NCBI GenBank assembly: GCA_003244035.1
Contig: QHBV01000163.1
Location: 8,790-17,884 of the forward strand
DNA: 9,095 bases
Direction of reading: 5' to 3'
Origin: Solirubrobacterales bacterium
GTDB lineage: Bacteria > Actinomycetota > Thermoleophilia > Solirubrobacterales > Solirubrobacteraceae
In this document: positions 1-7,200 of the stretch, piece after piece
Numbering within the stretch: position 1 is the first letter of the stretch
How the letters are laid out: each line of letters starts with the position of its first letter
The notes under the pieces: model-generated
Database searches by the model: none
Told to the model about the DNA's origin: nothing
What the model saw: the letters and a program-made list of their open reading frames with translations, nothing else
Made by a program: the position numbers and the translations under genes

Positions 1-1005
1 GTTGAACTTCGGCATCGCGATGAAGTCCTTGAACCGCCCCGGGAGCGGCTTCCACAGCGAATGGATCACCCCCACCGCGCCGTAGGTGTCCTTGACCGAT
101 CCCACGATCACCCGCATCGCGGTGAGATCGTAGATCTCGTTGAATTCCCTGCCCTTCTTGGTCATCTTCGAGTAGATCGAGTAGAAGTGCTTGGCGCGAC
201 CGGAGATCTCCGCTTCGATCCCGACTTCGCCGAGCTCCTCTCCCAGGTAGTCGCCGGCCTGATTGACGTATCGCTCACGCTCGGCCCGCTGCTGGGCGAC
301 GAGTCCCTTGATCTCGTTGTACTTGCGCGGGTGCAGCGTCTGGAATGCGAGATCCTCGAGCTCCCACTTGATCGCGTGGATGCCCAGACGGTGTGCGATC
401 GGAGCGTAGATGTCGAGGGTCTCCCGGGCCTTGTCGATCTGCTTCTGCTTGGGCATCGCGGCGATCGTGCGCATGTTGTGCAGGCGATCGGCGAGCTTGA
501 TCAGGATGACCCGGACGTCGGTGGCCATCGCGACCATCATCTTGCGGTAGTTCTCCGCCTGCGCCTCGTCGCGAGACTGGAACGTCAGCCCGGTGAGCTT
601 CGTCACGCCATCGACCAGCCCCGCGATCTCCTCGCCGAAGGCCGCCGCCACCTGCTCGAGCGAAGCGCTCGTGTCCTCCACCGTGTCGTGCAGGAGCGCC
701 GCGCACAGCGTCTCGGTGTCCAGGCGCATCCCGGCGCAGATCTTCGCCACCCCGACGGGATGGATGATGAAGTCCTCGCCCGTGCGCCGGCGCTGGTCGG
801 CGTGGTGCACGCACGCGTACACGAATGCCTCCTCGACAGCCGCGCGGTCGACCTCCACGGCCGCGTGGTCGGCATGCTCCTCGACGATCGCGAACAGATC
901 CGCGAGCAGCCGCCGCTCGGCTGGGGTCAGCTCGGCGGGCTCGCTCACCGTCGGCGCGCGCGGAGTCTCCACGCGGCCGACCTGCGCCCGCGGCGAGCCG
1001 ATCAA
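1..1005 (-). CDS. rel: Bifunctional (p)ppGpp synthetase/hydrolase, RelA/SpoT family (N-terminal 335 residues; 3' part outside window)
   Basis: This is the stringent-response enzyme that makes (p)ppGpp from ATP and GTP/GDP and hydrolyses it, acting in the cytosol. The HD hydrolase domain spans about residues 50-200: FIIHPVG (H82), HDTVEDT (106-112) and LADRLHNMRT (171-180). The synthetase domain begins with GRAKHFYSIYSKM (269-281) and YDLTAMRVIV (from 292), and RFKD at 324-327 is visible just before the edge. An RxKD charge pattern is the form known from bifunctional Rel enzymes; monofunctional RelA has ExDD. With an intact HDxxED motif, both activities are expected. The rest of the synthetase and the TGS and ACT domains lie outside the window. 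The start is uncertain: TTG at 1005 overlaps the recJ stop (TTGA), with GTG alternatives at 972 and 948. The conserved core begins near residue 32, so any of these would be functional. The overlap suggests co-transcription and translational coupling with recJ. Confidence 0.93.
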   Translation of the reverse strand, partial: MIGSPRAQVGRVETPRAPTVSEPAELTPAERRLLADLFAIVEEHADHAAVEVDRAAVEEAFVYACVHHADQRRRTGEDFIIHPVGVAKICAGMRLDTETLCAALLHDTVEDTSASLEQVAAAFGEEIAGLVDGVTKLTGLTFQSRDEAQAENYRKMMVAMATDVRVILIKLADRLHNMRTIAAMPKQKQIDKARETLDIYAPIAHRLGIHAIKWELEDLAFQTLHPRKYNEIKGLVAQQRAERERYVNQAGDYLGEELGEVGIEAEISGRAKHFYSIYSKMTKKGREFNEIYDLTAMRVIVGSVKDTYGAVGVIHSLWKPLPGRFKDFIAMPKFN

Positions 1006-3560
1006 CGCCGGCCTCGCTCGCTCCCTCGAAGTTTTTCGCTGCTCAGGTATCGTCGTCCGTCCTCGTGTCGCTTGGCATAGACCCGGTAGGCGGGCGAGCG
1101 CTCCAGCGCGGTGGGCGCCGCGCTCGCGATCGCCAGGGCCGGCAGATCCCGGTCGAGGCTGACGAGCTCCAGCTCCGCGAGGACTCTGATCAGCCTGCCC
1201 GCCAGACGGGCTGGGCGGCCATGCTGACCGTCGCCGCGAAGCAGTCGCTCGAGCTCCTCACCGGCCGCCCTCCCCGCGGCCCTGAGGGCCCGGTAGAGGG
1301 CAACGAGCGAAGCGCGGAGTCCGTACTCCAGCTCGTGCATCTGCTGCGCAAAGCGTAGCTCAGCTTCGCCCCATGCCAAGTGGGCGAAGCCCGAGCCTGC
1401 GCGGAGCAGCGCCTCGGCGCTCGGACTCGAGGGCGGATCGAGCGCGACGATCTGGACGAACCGGCTCGACAGCACGGGCTCGCGCTCGAGTGCGTGCCAG
1501 CCGCACAGCGAAAATCCGCCGGTCCGCGCGCTCAGTCCCGCCAGCCGGCGCGAGACGTCGGCACAGACCGCGAGCACCTCCCCGCCGCCGGCGAGCGCGT
1601 CGGCGAGCACCGCCAGCGGGCTCTCGCCGCGGCGGTCGACCGCTGTGCGCGCCACGGAGACGGCGCCCGGACGGGGGATGTCCGGACAGGCGGCCTCCGG
1701 CCCTTGAGGCTCGCATCTCGCATCGAGCTCCCGCAACGCCGCCGCCAGGTACTCGAGCGGCTCTCCGATCGCGTCAATCGTCCCGGGGCTACAGGGCTGG
1801 GCGTGGCGGAGCACCAGCCGCGGTTCGACTGCCCCCTTGTACACATTTCGCTCCAGCCGGAAGACGGCATCCAGCGGATCGCCGGCTGCGCCGGCGATCC
1901 GCCCATCGCACCCGAACGAGACCGCGCGTGCTCGGGCCCCGCCCGAGCTCACCGAGAAGCGCAGATGACGGCCCTCCCCCATCGGTCGCAGGTCGCCAAA
2001 CCGTGCCCCCGGAACCAGCAGCCGGCTGCCCGGATTGCCGATCCCGCAAGGCTCCAGCGCCACGAGCTCCTCCGCGAGTCCGAGGCCGAGCTCGGCACCT
2101 GAGACGATCGCATCGACCCGTTGCACCGGCTCGAGCAGCTCGGGCGTGAGCACCCGCTCGGCGTGGTGCTCGATCACGGCCCGCAGCGCGTCGACGCGAT
2201 CGCGCCTGACTGTGAGCCCCGCGGCGGCACGGTGGCCGCCATAGCGCTCGAGGTGATCGGACGCCGCGTGCAGCGCGGCGAGCAGGTCAAAGCCGGGGAT
2301 GCTGCGGCCCGAACCCTGGGCAACGCCGGCGGCACCCGCGCCGTCGAGCGCGATCAGGATCGCCGGCCGGTGGTGACGCTCGGCCACGCGGGAGGCGACG
2401 ATCCCGATCACCCCCGGATGCCAGTCCTCGCCGGCGAGCACGAACGCCCGGCGCTCGCCGAGTCGTGACACCTGCGTCTCGGCCTCCCACGCGATCCGCT
2501 GCTCGATCGCCCGCCGCTCGCCGTTGACGCGGTCGAGCTCGGCGGCGATCTCCTCGGCCCGCTCGGCGTCTTCTGTGAGCAGCAGCTCGAGGCCGGCGTC
2601 CGCCCGGCGAAGCCTGCCCGCGGCGTTGATCCTGGGCGCGAGGCGGAAGCCGAGCGCGCCGCAGTCGAGCGCACTCGGATCGGTGCGCGAGACCGCCATC
2701 AGCGCGCGGAGGCCGGGCTTGGAGGTGTTGGCGAAGGAGCGCAGGCCCGTGCGCACGAGCCGGCGGTTCTCGCCGAGCAGTGGCACGAGGTCGGCGACGG
2801 TCGCGAGCGCGACCAGGTCGAGGTCCTCGTCGGCCGTGGCCGCGCCGAGCGCCTGGGCGAGCTTGAACGCGACCGCGCTCCCGCACAGGTGGGGGCAGGG
2901 ATAGCCGCAGGTCGCCGGGTGCACGATCGGGCAGTCGGGCAGCTCGCCGTCCGCGCGCGGCGAGTGGTGGTCGCTCAGCACCACATCGATTCCCGCCGCC
3001 TTCGCCGCAGCGACCTCCGCGACCGCGGTGATCCCGCAGTCGACGGTGATCAGCAGCCGCGTCCCGCGCGCGGCGAGCCGCTCGATCGTCGCGAGCGACA
3101 GCCCGTAGCCGTCCTGCATCCTGCCGGGCAAGAACCACCCCACGTTCGCTCCGAGCGCGCGCAGCCCGCGCACCATGATCGCGGTGGCGCAGATGCCATC
3201 GACGTCGTAGTCGCCGTGGACGGTGATCCGGCTGCCGGCCCCGACATGGCTGTGGATGGTGTTGACCGCGGACTCGATCCCGTCGAACCGGCCTGGGTCG
3301 TGGGCCTCCCGCGGATCGAGGAAGTCCCGCGCCGCCGCGGGCTCTGCCAGCCCGCGGCGGACCAGCACCTGCGAGAGCACGTGGCCGACCCCGAGCTCGC
3401 GCTCGAGCGCGAGCGCCGCCGCGAGGTCGTACGCGGGGACCTCGAGTCGGGGAGCGGGTCCCCTGTCGGCGGCGGGCGCGGCCGGTCCCGGGACCGCGCG
3501 CAGGGGCGGCGTGCGCGCCGGGGCTGGGATCGCAGCGACAGGGAGAACGGCTCTTGACAT
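1002..3560 (-). CDS. recJ: Single-stranded-DNA-specific 5'-3' exonuclease RecJ, long form with C-terminal extension (852 aa)
   Basis: RecJ is a DHH-superfamily nuclease that degrades single-stranded DNA 5' to 3' in recombination and in mismatch and base-excision repair. The DHH motifs are intact: HGDYDVDG (115-122), VDCG (173-176), the DHH triad (197-199) and TVADLVPLLGENR (254-266). The DHHA1 motif GGHRAAAGL is at 441-449, and an OB-like segment follows at about 470-590. From about 600 to 852 there is a further region unlike the nuclease core, ending in a helix-rich, possibly winged-helix segment. E. coli RecJ has 577 residues, so this is a long form. I chose ATG 3560 rather than the upstream in-frame ATG at 3797. 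The extra 79 residues would be low-complexity, would run through an inverted-repeat array, and precede the first family-like segment (YDLAAALALERELG, from residue 44). No Shine-Dalgarno sequence is visible; a TANNNT box lies 6 nt upstream. The stop overlaps the proposed start of rel. Confidence 0.95.
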   Translation of the reverse strand: MSRAVLPVAAIPAPARTPPLRAVPGPAAPAADRGPAPRLEVPAYDLAAALALERELGVGHVLSQVLVRRGLAEPAAARDFLDPREAHDPGRFDGIESAVNTIHSHVGAGSRITVHGDYDVDGICATAIMVRGLRALGANVGWFLPGRMQDGYGLSLATIERLAARGTRLLITVDCGITAVAEVAAAKAAGIDVVLSDHHSPRADGELPDCPIVHPATCGYPCPHLCGSAVAFKLAQALGAATADEDLDLVALATVADLVPLLGENRRLVRTGLRSFANTSKPGLRALMAVSRTDPSALDCGALGFRLAPRINAAGRLRRADAGLELLLTEDAERAEEIAAELDRVNGERRAIEQRIAWEAETQVSRLGERRAFVLAGEDWHPGVIGIVASRVAERHHRPAILIALDGAGAAGVAQGSGRSIPGFDLLAALHAASDHLERYGGHRAAAGLTVRRDRVDALRAVIEHHAERVLTPELLEPVQRVDAIVSGAELGLGLAEELVALEPCGIGNPGSRLLVPGARFGDLRPMGEGRHLRFSVSSGGARARAVSFGCDGRIAGAAGDPLDAVFRLERNVYKGAVEPRLVLRHAQPCSPGTIDAIGEPLEYLAAALRELDARCEPQGPEAACPDIPRPGAVSVARTAVDRRGESPLAVLADALAGGGEVLAVCADVSRRLAGLSARTGGFSLCGWHALEREPVLSSRFVQIVALDPPSSPSAEALLRAGSGFAHLAWGEAELRFAQQMHELEYGLRASLVALYRALRAAGRAAGEELERLLRGDGQHGRPARLAGRLIRVLAELELVSLDRDLPALAIASAAPTALERSPAYRVYAKRHEDGRRYLSSEKLRGSERGRR

Positions 3561-3566
3561 AGCGGC

Positions 3567-3572
3567 AGCGTA
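3567..3572 (-). promoter_or_regulatory. Candidate -10 box for a leaderless recJ transcript
   Basis: TACGCT on the minus strand fits TANNNT and lies 6 nt upstream of the chosen recJ ATG, which has no Shine-Dalgarno sequence. In actinobacteria this spacing is the usual signature of leaderless genes, whose transcript begins at the start codon. No convincing -35 element is visible at 17-18 nt spacing. AT-containing hexamers are rare by chance in such GC-rich DNA, but this remains a weak prediction. Confidence 0.35.
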
Positions 3573-3690
3573 AGCAGCGCCCCAGACAGATCGGACACGG
3601 TGCTGCCCTGAGATGCGTGATTGCCTGCTTCGATGCAGTTGCGCATGGCCAGGCGGTGCCGGGAGACGTTTCGGACCGATGCCGCCTCGA

Positions 3691-3733
3691 TAACGCCCCA
3701 CTCGACGGCCCACATGAAGCGACCGGGGCGTTA
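3691..3733. repeat. Inverted-repeat unit 1 of the array upstream of recJ
   Basis: The left arm taacgccccactcg (3691-3704) pairs with the right arm at 3720-3733, which reads taacgccccggtcg on the minus strand. That is 12 matches in 14, around a 15-nt spacer. It could fold as a hairpin in RNA or in extruded DNA, or bind a dimeric protein. The left arm extended to 3689 also pairs with the far arm of unit 2 (3780-3795) at 15 of 16 positions, so two alternative folds exist. Confidence 0.8.
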
Positions 3734-3746
3734 CCCCCCGGGGGGG
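3734..3746. repeat. C6/G7 palindrome between the two inverted-repeat units
   Basis: Six C (3734-3739) are followed directly by seven G (3740-3746), a perfect 12-bp palindrome in the centre of the array. It occupies most of the 17-bp gap between the two units. As RNA the two runs could only pair with a bulged-out loop, so it may matter more as DNA. Homopolymer runs like this are also prone to length variation and sequencing error. Confidence 0.75.
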
Positions 3747-3750
3747 CAGG

Positions 3751-3793
3751 AAACGCCCCACTGGGGCTGAGGGGGGCGCCGAGTGGGTCGTTA
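3751..3793. repeat. Inverted-repeat unit 2 of the array upstream of recJ
   Basis: The left arm aaacgccccactgg (3751-3764) pairs with the right arm at 3780-3793, which reads taacgacccactcg on the minus strand. Eleven of 14 positions match, including nine of ten in the AACGCCCCACT core, again around a 15-nt spacer. The unit begins exactly 60 bp after unit 1. Only the arms are shared; the spacer sequences differ, which argues against a simple recent tandem duplication. Confidence 0.8.
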
Positions 3794-3820
3794 TCAACGC
3801 GCGGAGGAGCCATCCAGGTT

Positions 3821-3836
3821 CGATCGCGCGCGATCG
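3821..3836. repeat. 16-bp perfect palindrome CGATCGCGCGCGATCG
   Basis: A perfect palindrome lies about 25 bp to the right of the inverted-repeat array and about 75 bp beyond the stop of the small membrane-protein gene. It could be an operator for a dimeric regulator. CGATCG-type words are common in GC-rich actinobacterial DNA, however, so chance is a fair explanation. Confidence 0.4.
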
Positions 3837-3870
3837 GAGCTCGAGTCCGCATCAGGAAGCCCTCGGCGCT

Positions 3871-3890
3871 GACCCGGTTCCCGTCGGGTC
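3871..3890 (-). terminator. Weak hairpin after the small membrane-protein gene, possible terminator
   Basis: GACCCG (3871-3876) pairs with CGGGTC (3885-3890) around an 8-nt loop, starting about 22 nt past the stop codon at 3913 in the direction of transcription. There is no T-tract, so it is not a canonical intrinsic terminator. It is called only because of its position and stem; readthrough into recJ is quite possible. Confidence 0.25.
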
Positions 3891-3912
3891 ACTGGACACA
3901 GGTGCTGCGGCT

Positions 3913-4200
3913 TCAGTTGAGCCCGATCGCCCCCGATCCGCCGGCGCGCTCGCGCCGGATGCCCACGAGGTAGACGAGCGCCATTCCGATCAGCGCCCCG
4001 GGAATCGCCTCGACCGCGGTCGCGAGGTGGGTCGCGTGCCGGCTGGGGATGGTGAGACCACTGACCAGAAAGCCGAACAGCGCCGCGCCGGCGAGCGCGC
4101 CGAGCAGCGCGCCGACGATCCCGCCCCAGTAGCGATCGGGCAGCCAGATCGTGAAGTGCCACAGCGCCAGGCCCATCATCACCCACGCGAGCATGCCCAT
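3913..4200 (-). CDS. Small three-helix membrane protein, unknown function (95 aa)
   Basis: I do not recognise a characterised family. Three hydrophobic segments are visible: about residues 3-20 (rich in Trp, Met and Leu), about 27-49 (a Gly/Ala-rich GGIVGALLGALAGAALFGF stretch) and about 66-81. The protein ends in a polar tail with RRER. The Gly/Ala small-residue helix recalls the tightly packed helices of GlsB/YeaQ-type small membrane proteins, but this is resemblance in style only. The start ATG at 4200 lies 16 nt after the secDF stop. The frame stays open further upstream, but that sequence overlaps the secDF tail and is Arg/Pro/Ser-rich with no membrane character, so the short start is preferred. 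Only a weak GGCGG lies upstream. The tight spacing suggests co-transcription and perhaps translational coupling with secDF. A link to the Sec machinery is possible but unproven. Confidence 0.75.
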   Translation of the reverse strand: MGMLAWVMMGLALWHFTIWLPDRYWGGIVGALLGALAGAALFGFLVSGLTIPSRHATHLATAVEAIPGALIGMALVYLVGIRRERAGGSGAIGLN

Positions 4201-4216
4201 CAGCGGTTCGCCGCCA

Positions 4217-7200
4217 TCAGCGACGCCTCCCGTGCCGGCGGTTACGGGGCTTTGCCTTGGTCGAACGCTTGTCCCTGGGAACCGGCGAGACGCCTTCGTT
4301 CTCGGCGAGGTCCGGCGCCGGTGCGACCTCGCGAGCGGCGACGTCCGGCGCCGGCGCGGGCTCGCGGGCGGTGACATCCGGCGCCGGCGCGGGCTCGCGG
4401 GCGGTGACATCAGGAGCGGGCGCGGGCTCGGGGGCGGGGCCTTGGGACTTGCGAGCCCGTCGCTGCGGGCCGCGGGGCTTCGGGGCGGGCTGCTCCGGGG
4501 CCCGAGGTGTCGGGCCATTTGGCCCCGGCGCACCCGGCGCCGGCGCCCTTGGTGCACGGCCGGGCGGAGCGGGAGCCGGCGGGGCACCATCGCCGGCGAG
4601 CGGCTGGGAGGGCTCCTCGGGCGGTGGGGAGTGGGCGAGCCGGTCGGTGAGCGTCGAGGTGTGGCGTGGGGGCTGCGCCTGCTCGATCTCCAGATCGCGC
4701 TTCATCTGCTCGAACTCGGCCGCCGACACGGTCTCGGGATCGGGCTCGGTCAGGCGGCCCGTACGGGCCCGAGCCCGCTCGCGCGCCGGCTCGACGTCGG
4801 CGCTGGAAGCGGCGTACGGCGGCACCTGCCCGCTCTCAGCCTCGATCCGAGCCCGGCTCGCGCGGTACTTGGGCTCGCGCTCCTTCCAGTGGGTGAGCAC
4901 CGGTGAGGCGATGAAGATCGACGAGTACGCCCCCGAGGCGACGCCGATCAGCAGCGCGAAGGCGAAGTCCTGCAGCGTCGCCCCCCCGAACAGCAGCAGC
5001 GCGATGATCGGCATCAGCGTGCACGACGTCGTCGCCACGGATCGCGTCAGCACCTCGGACATCGACCGGTTGACTATCTGCGAGAACGCCGCCCGCGGCA
5101 TCCGCGGAACGTTCTCGCGCACGCGGTCGAAGACGATGATCGTGTCGTACATCGAGTAGCCCAGGATCGTCAGCAGCGCGGCCACCGTCGCGCTCGTCAC
5201 CTCCCGGCCGGTCAGCGCGTAGACGCCGCTGGTGATCAGCAGGTCGTGCATCAGCGCGATCAGCACCGGGATCGCGAACTTCCACTCGAATCGCAGCGCG
5301 ACGTAGCCGGAGATCACCAGCAGCGATGCGATGATCGCGATCACCGCGCTGTTGGCGACCGTCTGCCCGAACGTGGGGCCGACCGAGGTGTTGTTGAAGT
5401 CTGGGGTGCCGTTGTTGCTCTTGATCCCGAAGTGGGTCTGGAGCGCGCTGCGGACCTTCGCGACGCTCTCCGGCTGGAGCTGCTTGGAGGAGATCTGAAA
5501 GCCGTTACGCCCGAGCGTCTTGTCGCCGGTCACCTTCTGGACGATCGGACCGACCGCGCCGGCCGCCCTCACGACCGACTGGACCTGCGCGGCGCTCGCG
5601 TCGGCGCTCAGCCCGGCGCTGATCCGCGTGCCCGAGGTGAAGTCGATCCCCAGGTTCAGGCCCCGGCCGCCGATCGCCAGCGCGCCGATCAAGAGGATCA
5701 CGCCCGACACCGAGAAGAAGTAGCGCGAGGCGCCCATGAAGTCGAAGCGCCACGCCCGCCGCTTGCCGCCCGCCCCCAGTGTTGACGGGCTCGAGACGGC
5801 GCGTGAGCCGCCCATGCTCATCAGGATCGCCTGCGTCGCCAGCACGGCGGTGAACAGCGAGACGATGACGCCGATCCCGAGCGTGAAGGCAAAGCCCTTG
5901 ACCTCCGCGGTCGCGAGCACGAAGAGGATGAACGCGGTCATGATCGTGACGACGTTCGCGTCGATGATCGCGGTCAGGCCCTTGCGATATCCGGTCGCGA
6001 TCCCCTGGCGGATCGACCGACCGCCCCGGATCTCCTCCTTGACGCGCTCGAAGATCACGATGTTCGCGTCCGCGGCGACGCCGATCGTGAGGATCAGCCC
6101 CGCGATCCCCGGCAGCGTGAGCGTGATCGGGATCAGCTTGATCAGCGCGTAGAAGTAGATCGCGTACACGAGCAGCGCCGCGGTCGCGATCACCCCCAGC
6201 ACGCGGTAGTAGGCGATCAGGAAGAGCGCGACCACGAGCAGCCCGGCGAGGCCCGCGATCAGGCCCTGGTGGAGCGCCTGGCTGCCGAGCGTCGCCGAGA
6301 CCTGGGACTCGGAGATCAGCTTCAGCCTGATCGGCAGCGCTCCGAGGCGTAGCTGCGTGGCGAGGTCCTGGGCAGACTGGGCGGTGAAGCCGCCGGTGAT
6401 GTCGGCGCCACCGCCGCCGGTAAGCCCGTCCCCATATAGCTTGAAGTCGATCTGGGGGACGGTGATCAGCTTGTTGTCCAGGGCGACGGCGAAGTGCTGC
6501 CTGTACGTGTGGCCGAGGCCGCTGACCGCCTCGCCGCGATGGGCGATCGTCGCGGTGACGCGCTGGAACGCCTTGCCGCCCTTGGACGTGAAGCTGAAGG
6601 TGACATCTGGGGTCCCACTCGCCGAGTCGGTGCTCGGCTTGGGGTCGGTGATGTCGTTGCCGAACAGCGTCACGTCGTCGTGGAGCACGTAGAACTGGGC
6701 CGCCGGGTCGGTGAACGCCGTCGTGTGGCCGGCTTTCGGGTCAGCGGCCTGCAGCACCACCGTCCCGGGTGGGATCACCAGTCGTTGGCCCTGCGAGGCG
6801 CTCACACCAGCCGGCAGGGGCAGGTCCTGCGGGTTGTCGGTCGGCCCGGAGAGCAGGCAGTGAGAGCCCGCCGCGGGGGGCTTGTGCTGATCCTTGGCGG
6901 CCTGCGCGCAGGCGGCACTCCCGGGCGCCCCGAAGATGTAGTACTCGTTGCCCTTGCGCGCGTTCGTCTTACTCGCCTGCGCGGGCTGCTTGGAGGCCAG
7001 CTTGACCGCGTCGTAGAGCGACATGCTGCCCGCCCCCGGATCGCCCGCCTGGGCGCCGCCACCCTGGCTGATCTGCAGCGCGGCCGGGTCCTGGGCCTGG
7101 AGCTGGGCGGCGACCGGCTTGCCGTTGGGCGCCAGCGCGTTGGCCTCCCAGTCGTAGAACTCCAGCCGCGCTGTGGTTCCAACCTGCTTCTCGGCCCGGG

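Larger units (their letters stand above)
3561..3912. other. 352-bp intergenic region between the small membrane protein and recJ
   Basis: I see no credible gene here on either strand. The recJ frame stays open to an ATG at 3797, but that translation is Arg/Pro/Gly-rich, resembles no RecJ N-terminus and crosses inverted repeats. The stretch holds, from right to left: a short hairpin at 3871-3890, a 16-bp palindrome at 3821-3836, the four-copy inverted-repeat array at 3689-3795, and about 120 bp of plainer sequence down to the candidate recJ promoter. A tRNA-like GGTTCGATC at 3818-3826 has no matching stem. A promoter or regulatory role for recJ-rel is plausible because this is the only large gap in the cluster. 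Confidence 0.7.

Noticed and set aside
61..1080. A 339-codon open frame on the plus strand opposite rel
   Set aside because: It mirrors the conserved Rel hydrolase and synthetase codons and has no family features of its own.
3561..3797. An N-terminal extension of recJ by 79 codons, starting at ATG 3797
   Set aside because: The added residues are Arg/Gly/Pro-rich, unlike any RecJ N-terminus, and are encoded across the inverted-repeat array and C6/G7 palindrome. ATG 3560 gives a normal start.
3815..3840. A possible tRNA T-loop (GGTTCGATC) in the intergenic gap
   Set aside because: The flanking bases do not form the 5-bp T-stem, and no acceptor or anticodon arm could be found nearby.
2287..3852. 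A 521-codon minus-strand frame overlapping recJ
   Set aside because: It is dominated by Arg, Gly, Ala and Pro and is a frame-shifted shadow of the DHH domain, whose motifs are intact in the recJ frame.
4300..4440. The 33-bp repeats as a CRISPR-like or mobile repeat
   Set aside because: The units are directly adjacent with no spacers, keep the reading frame and encode a regular 11-residue peptide inside SecDF, so they are coding repeats.
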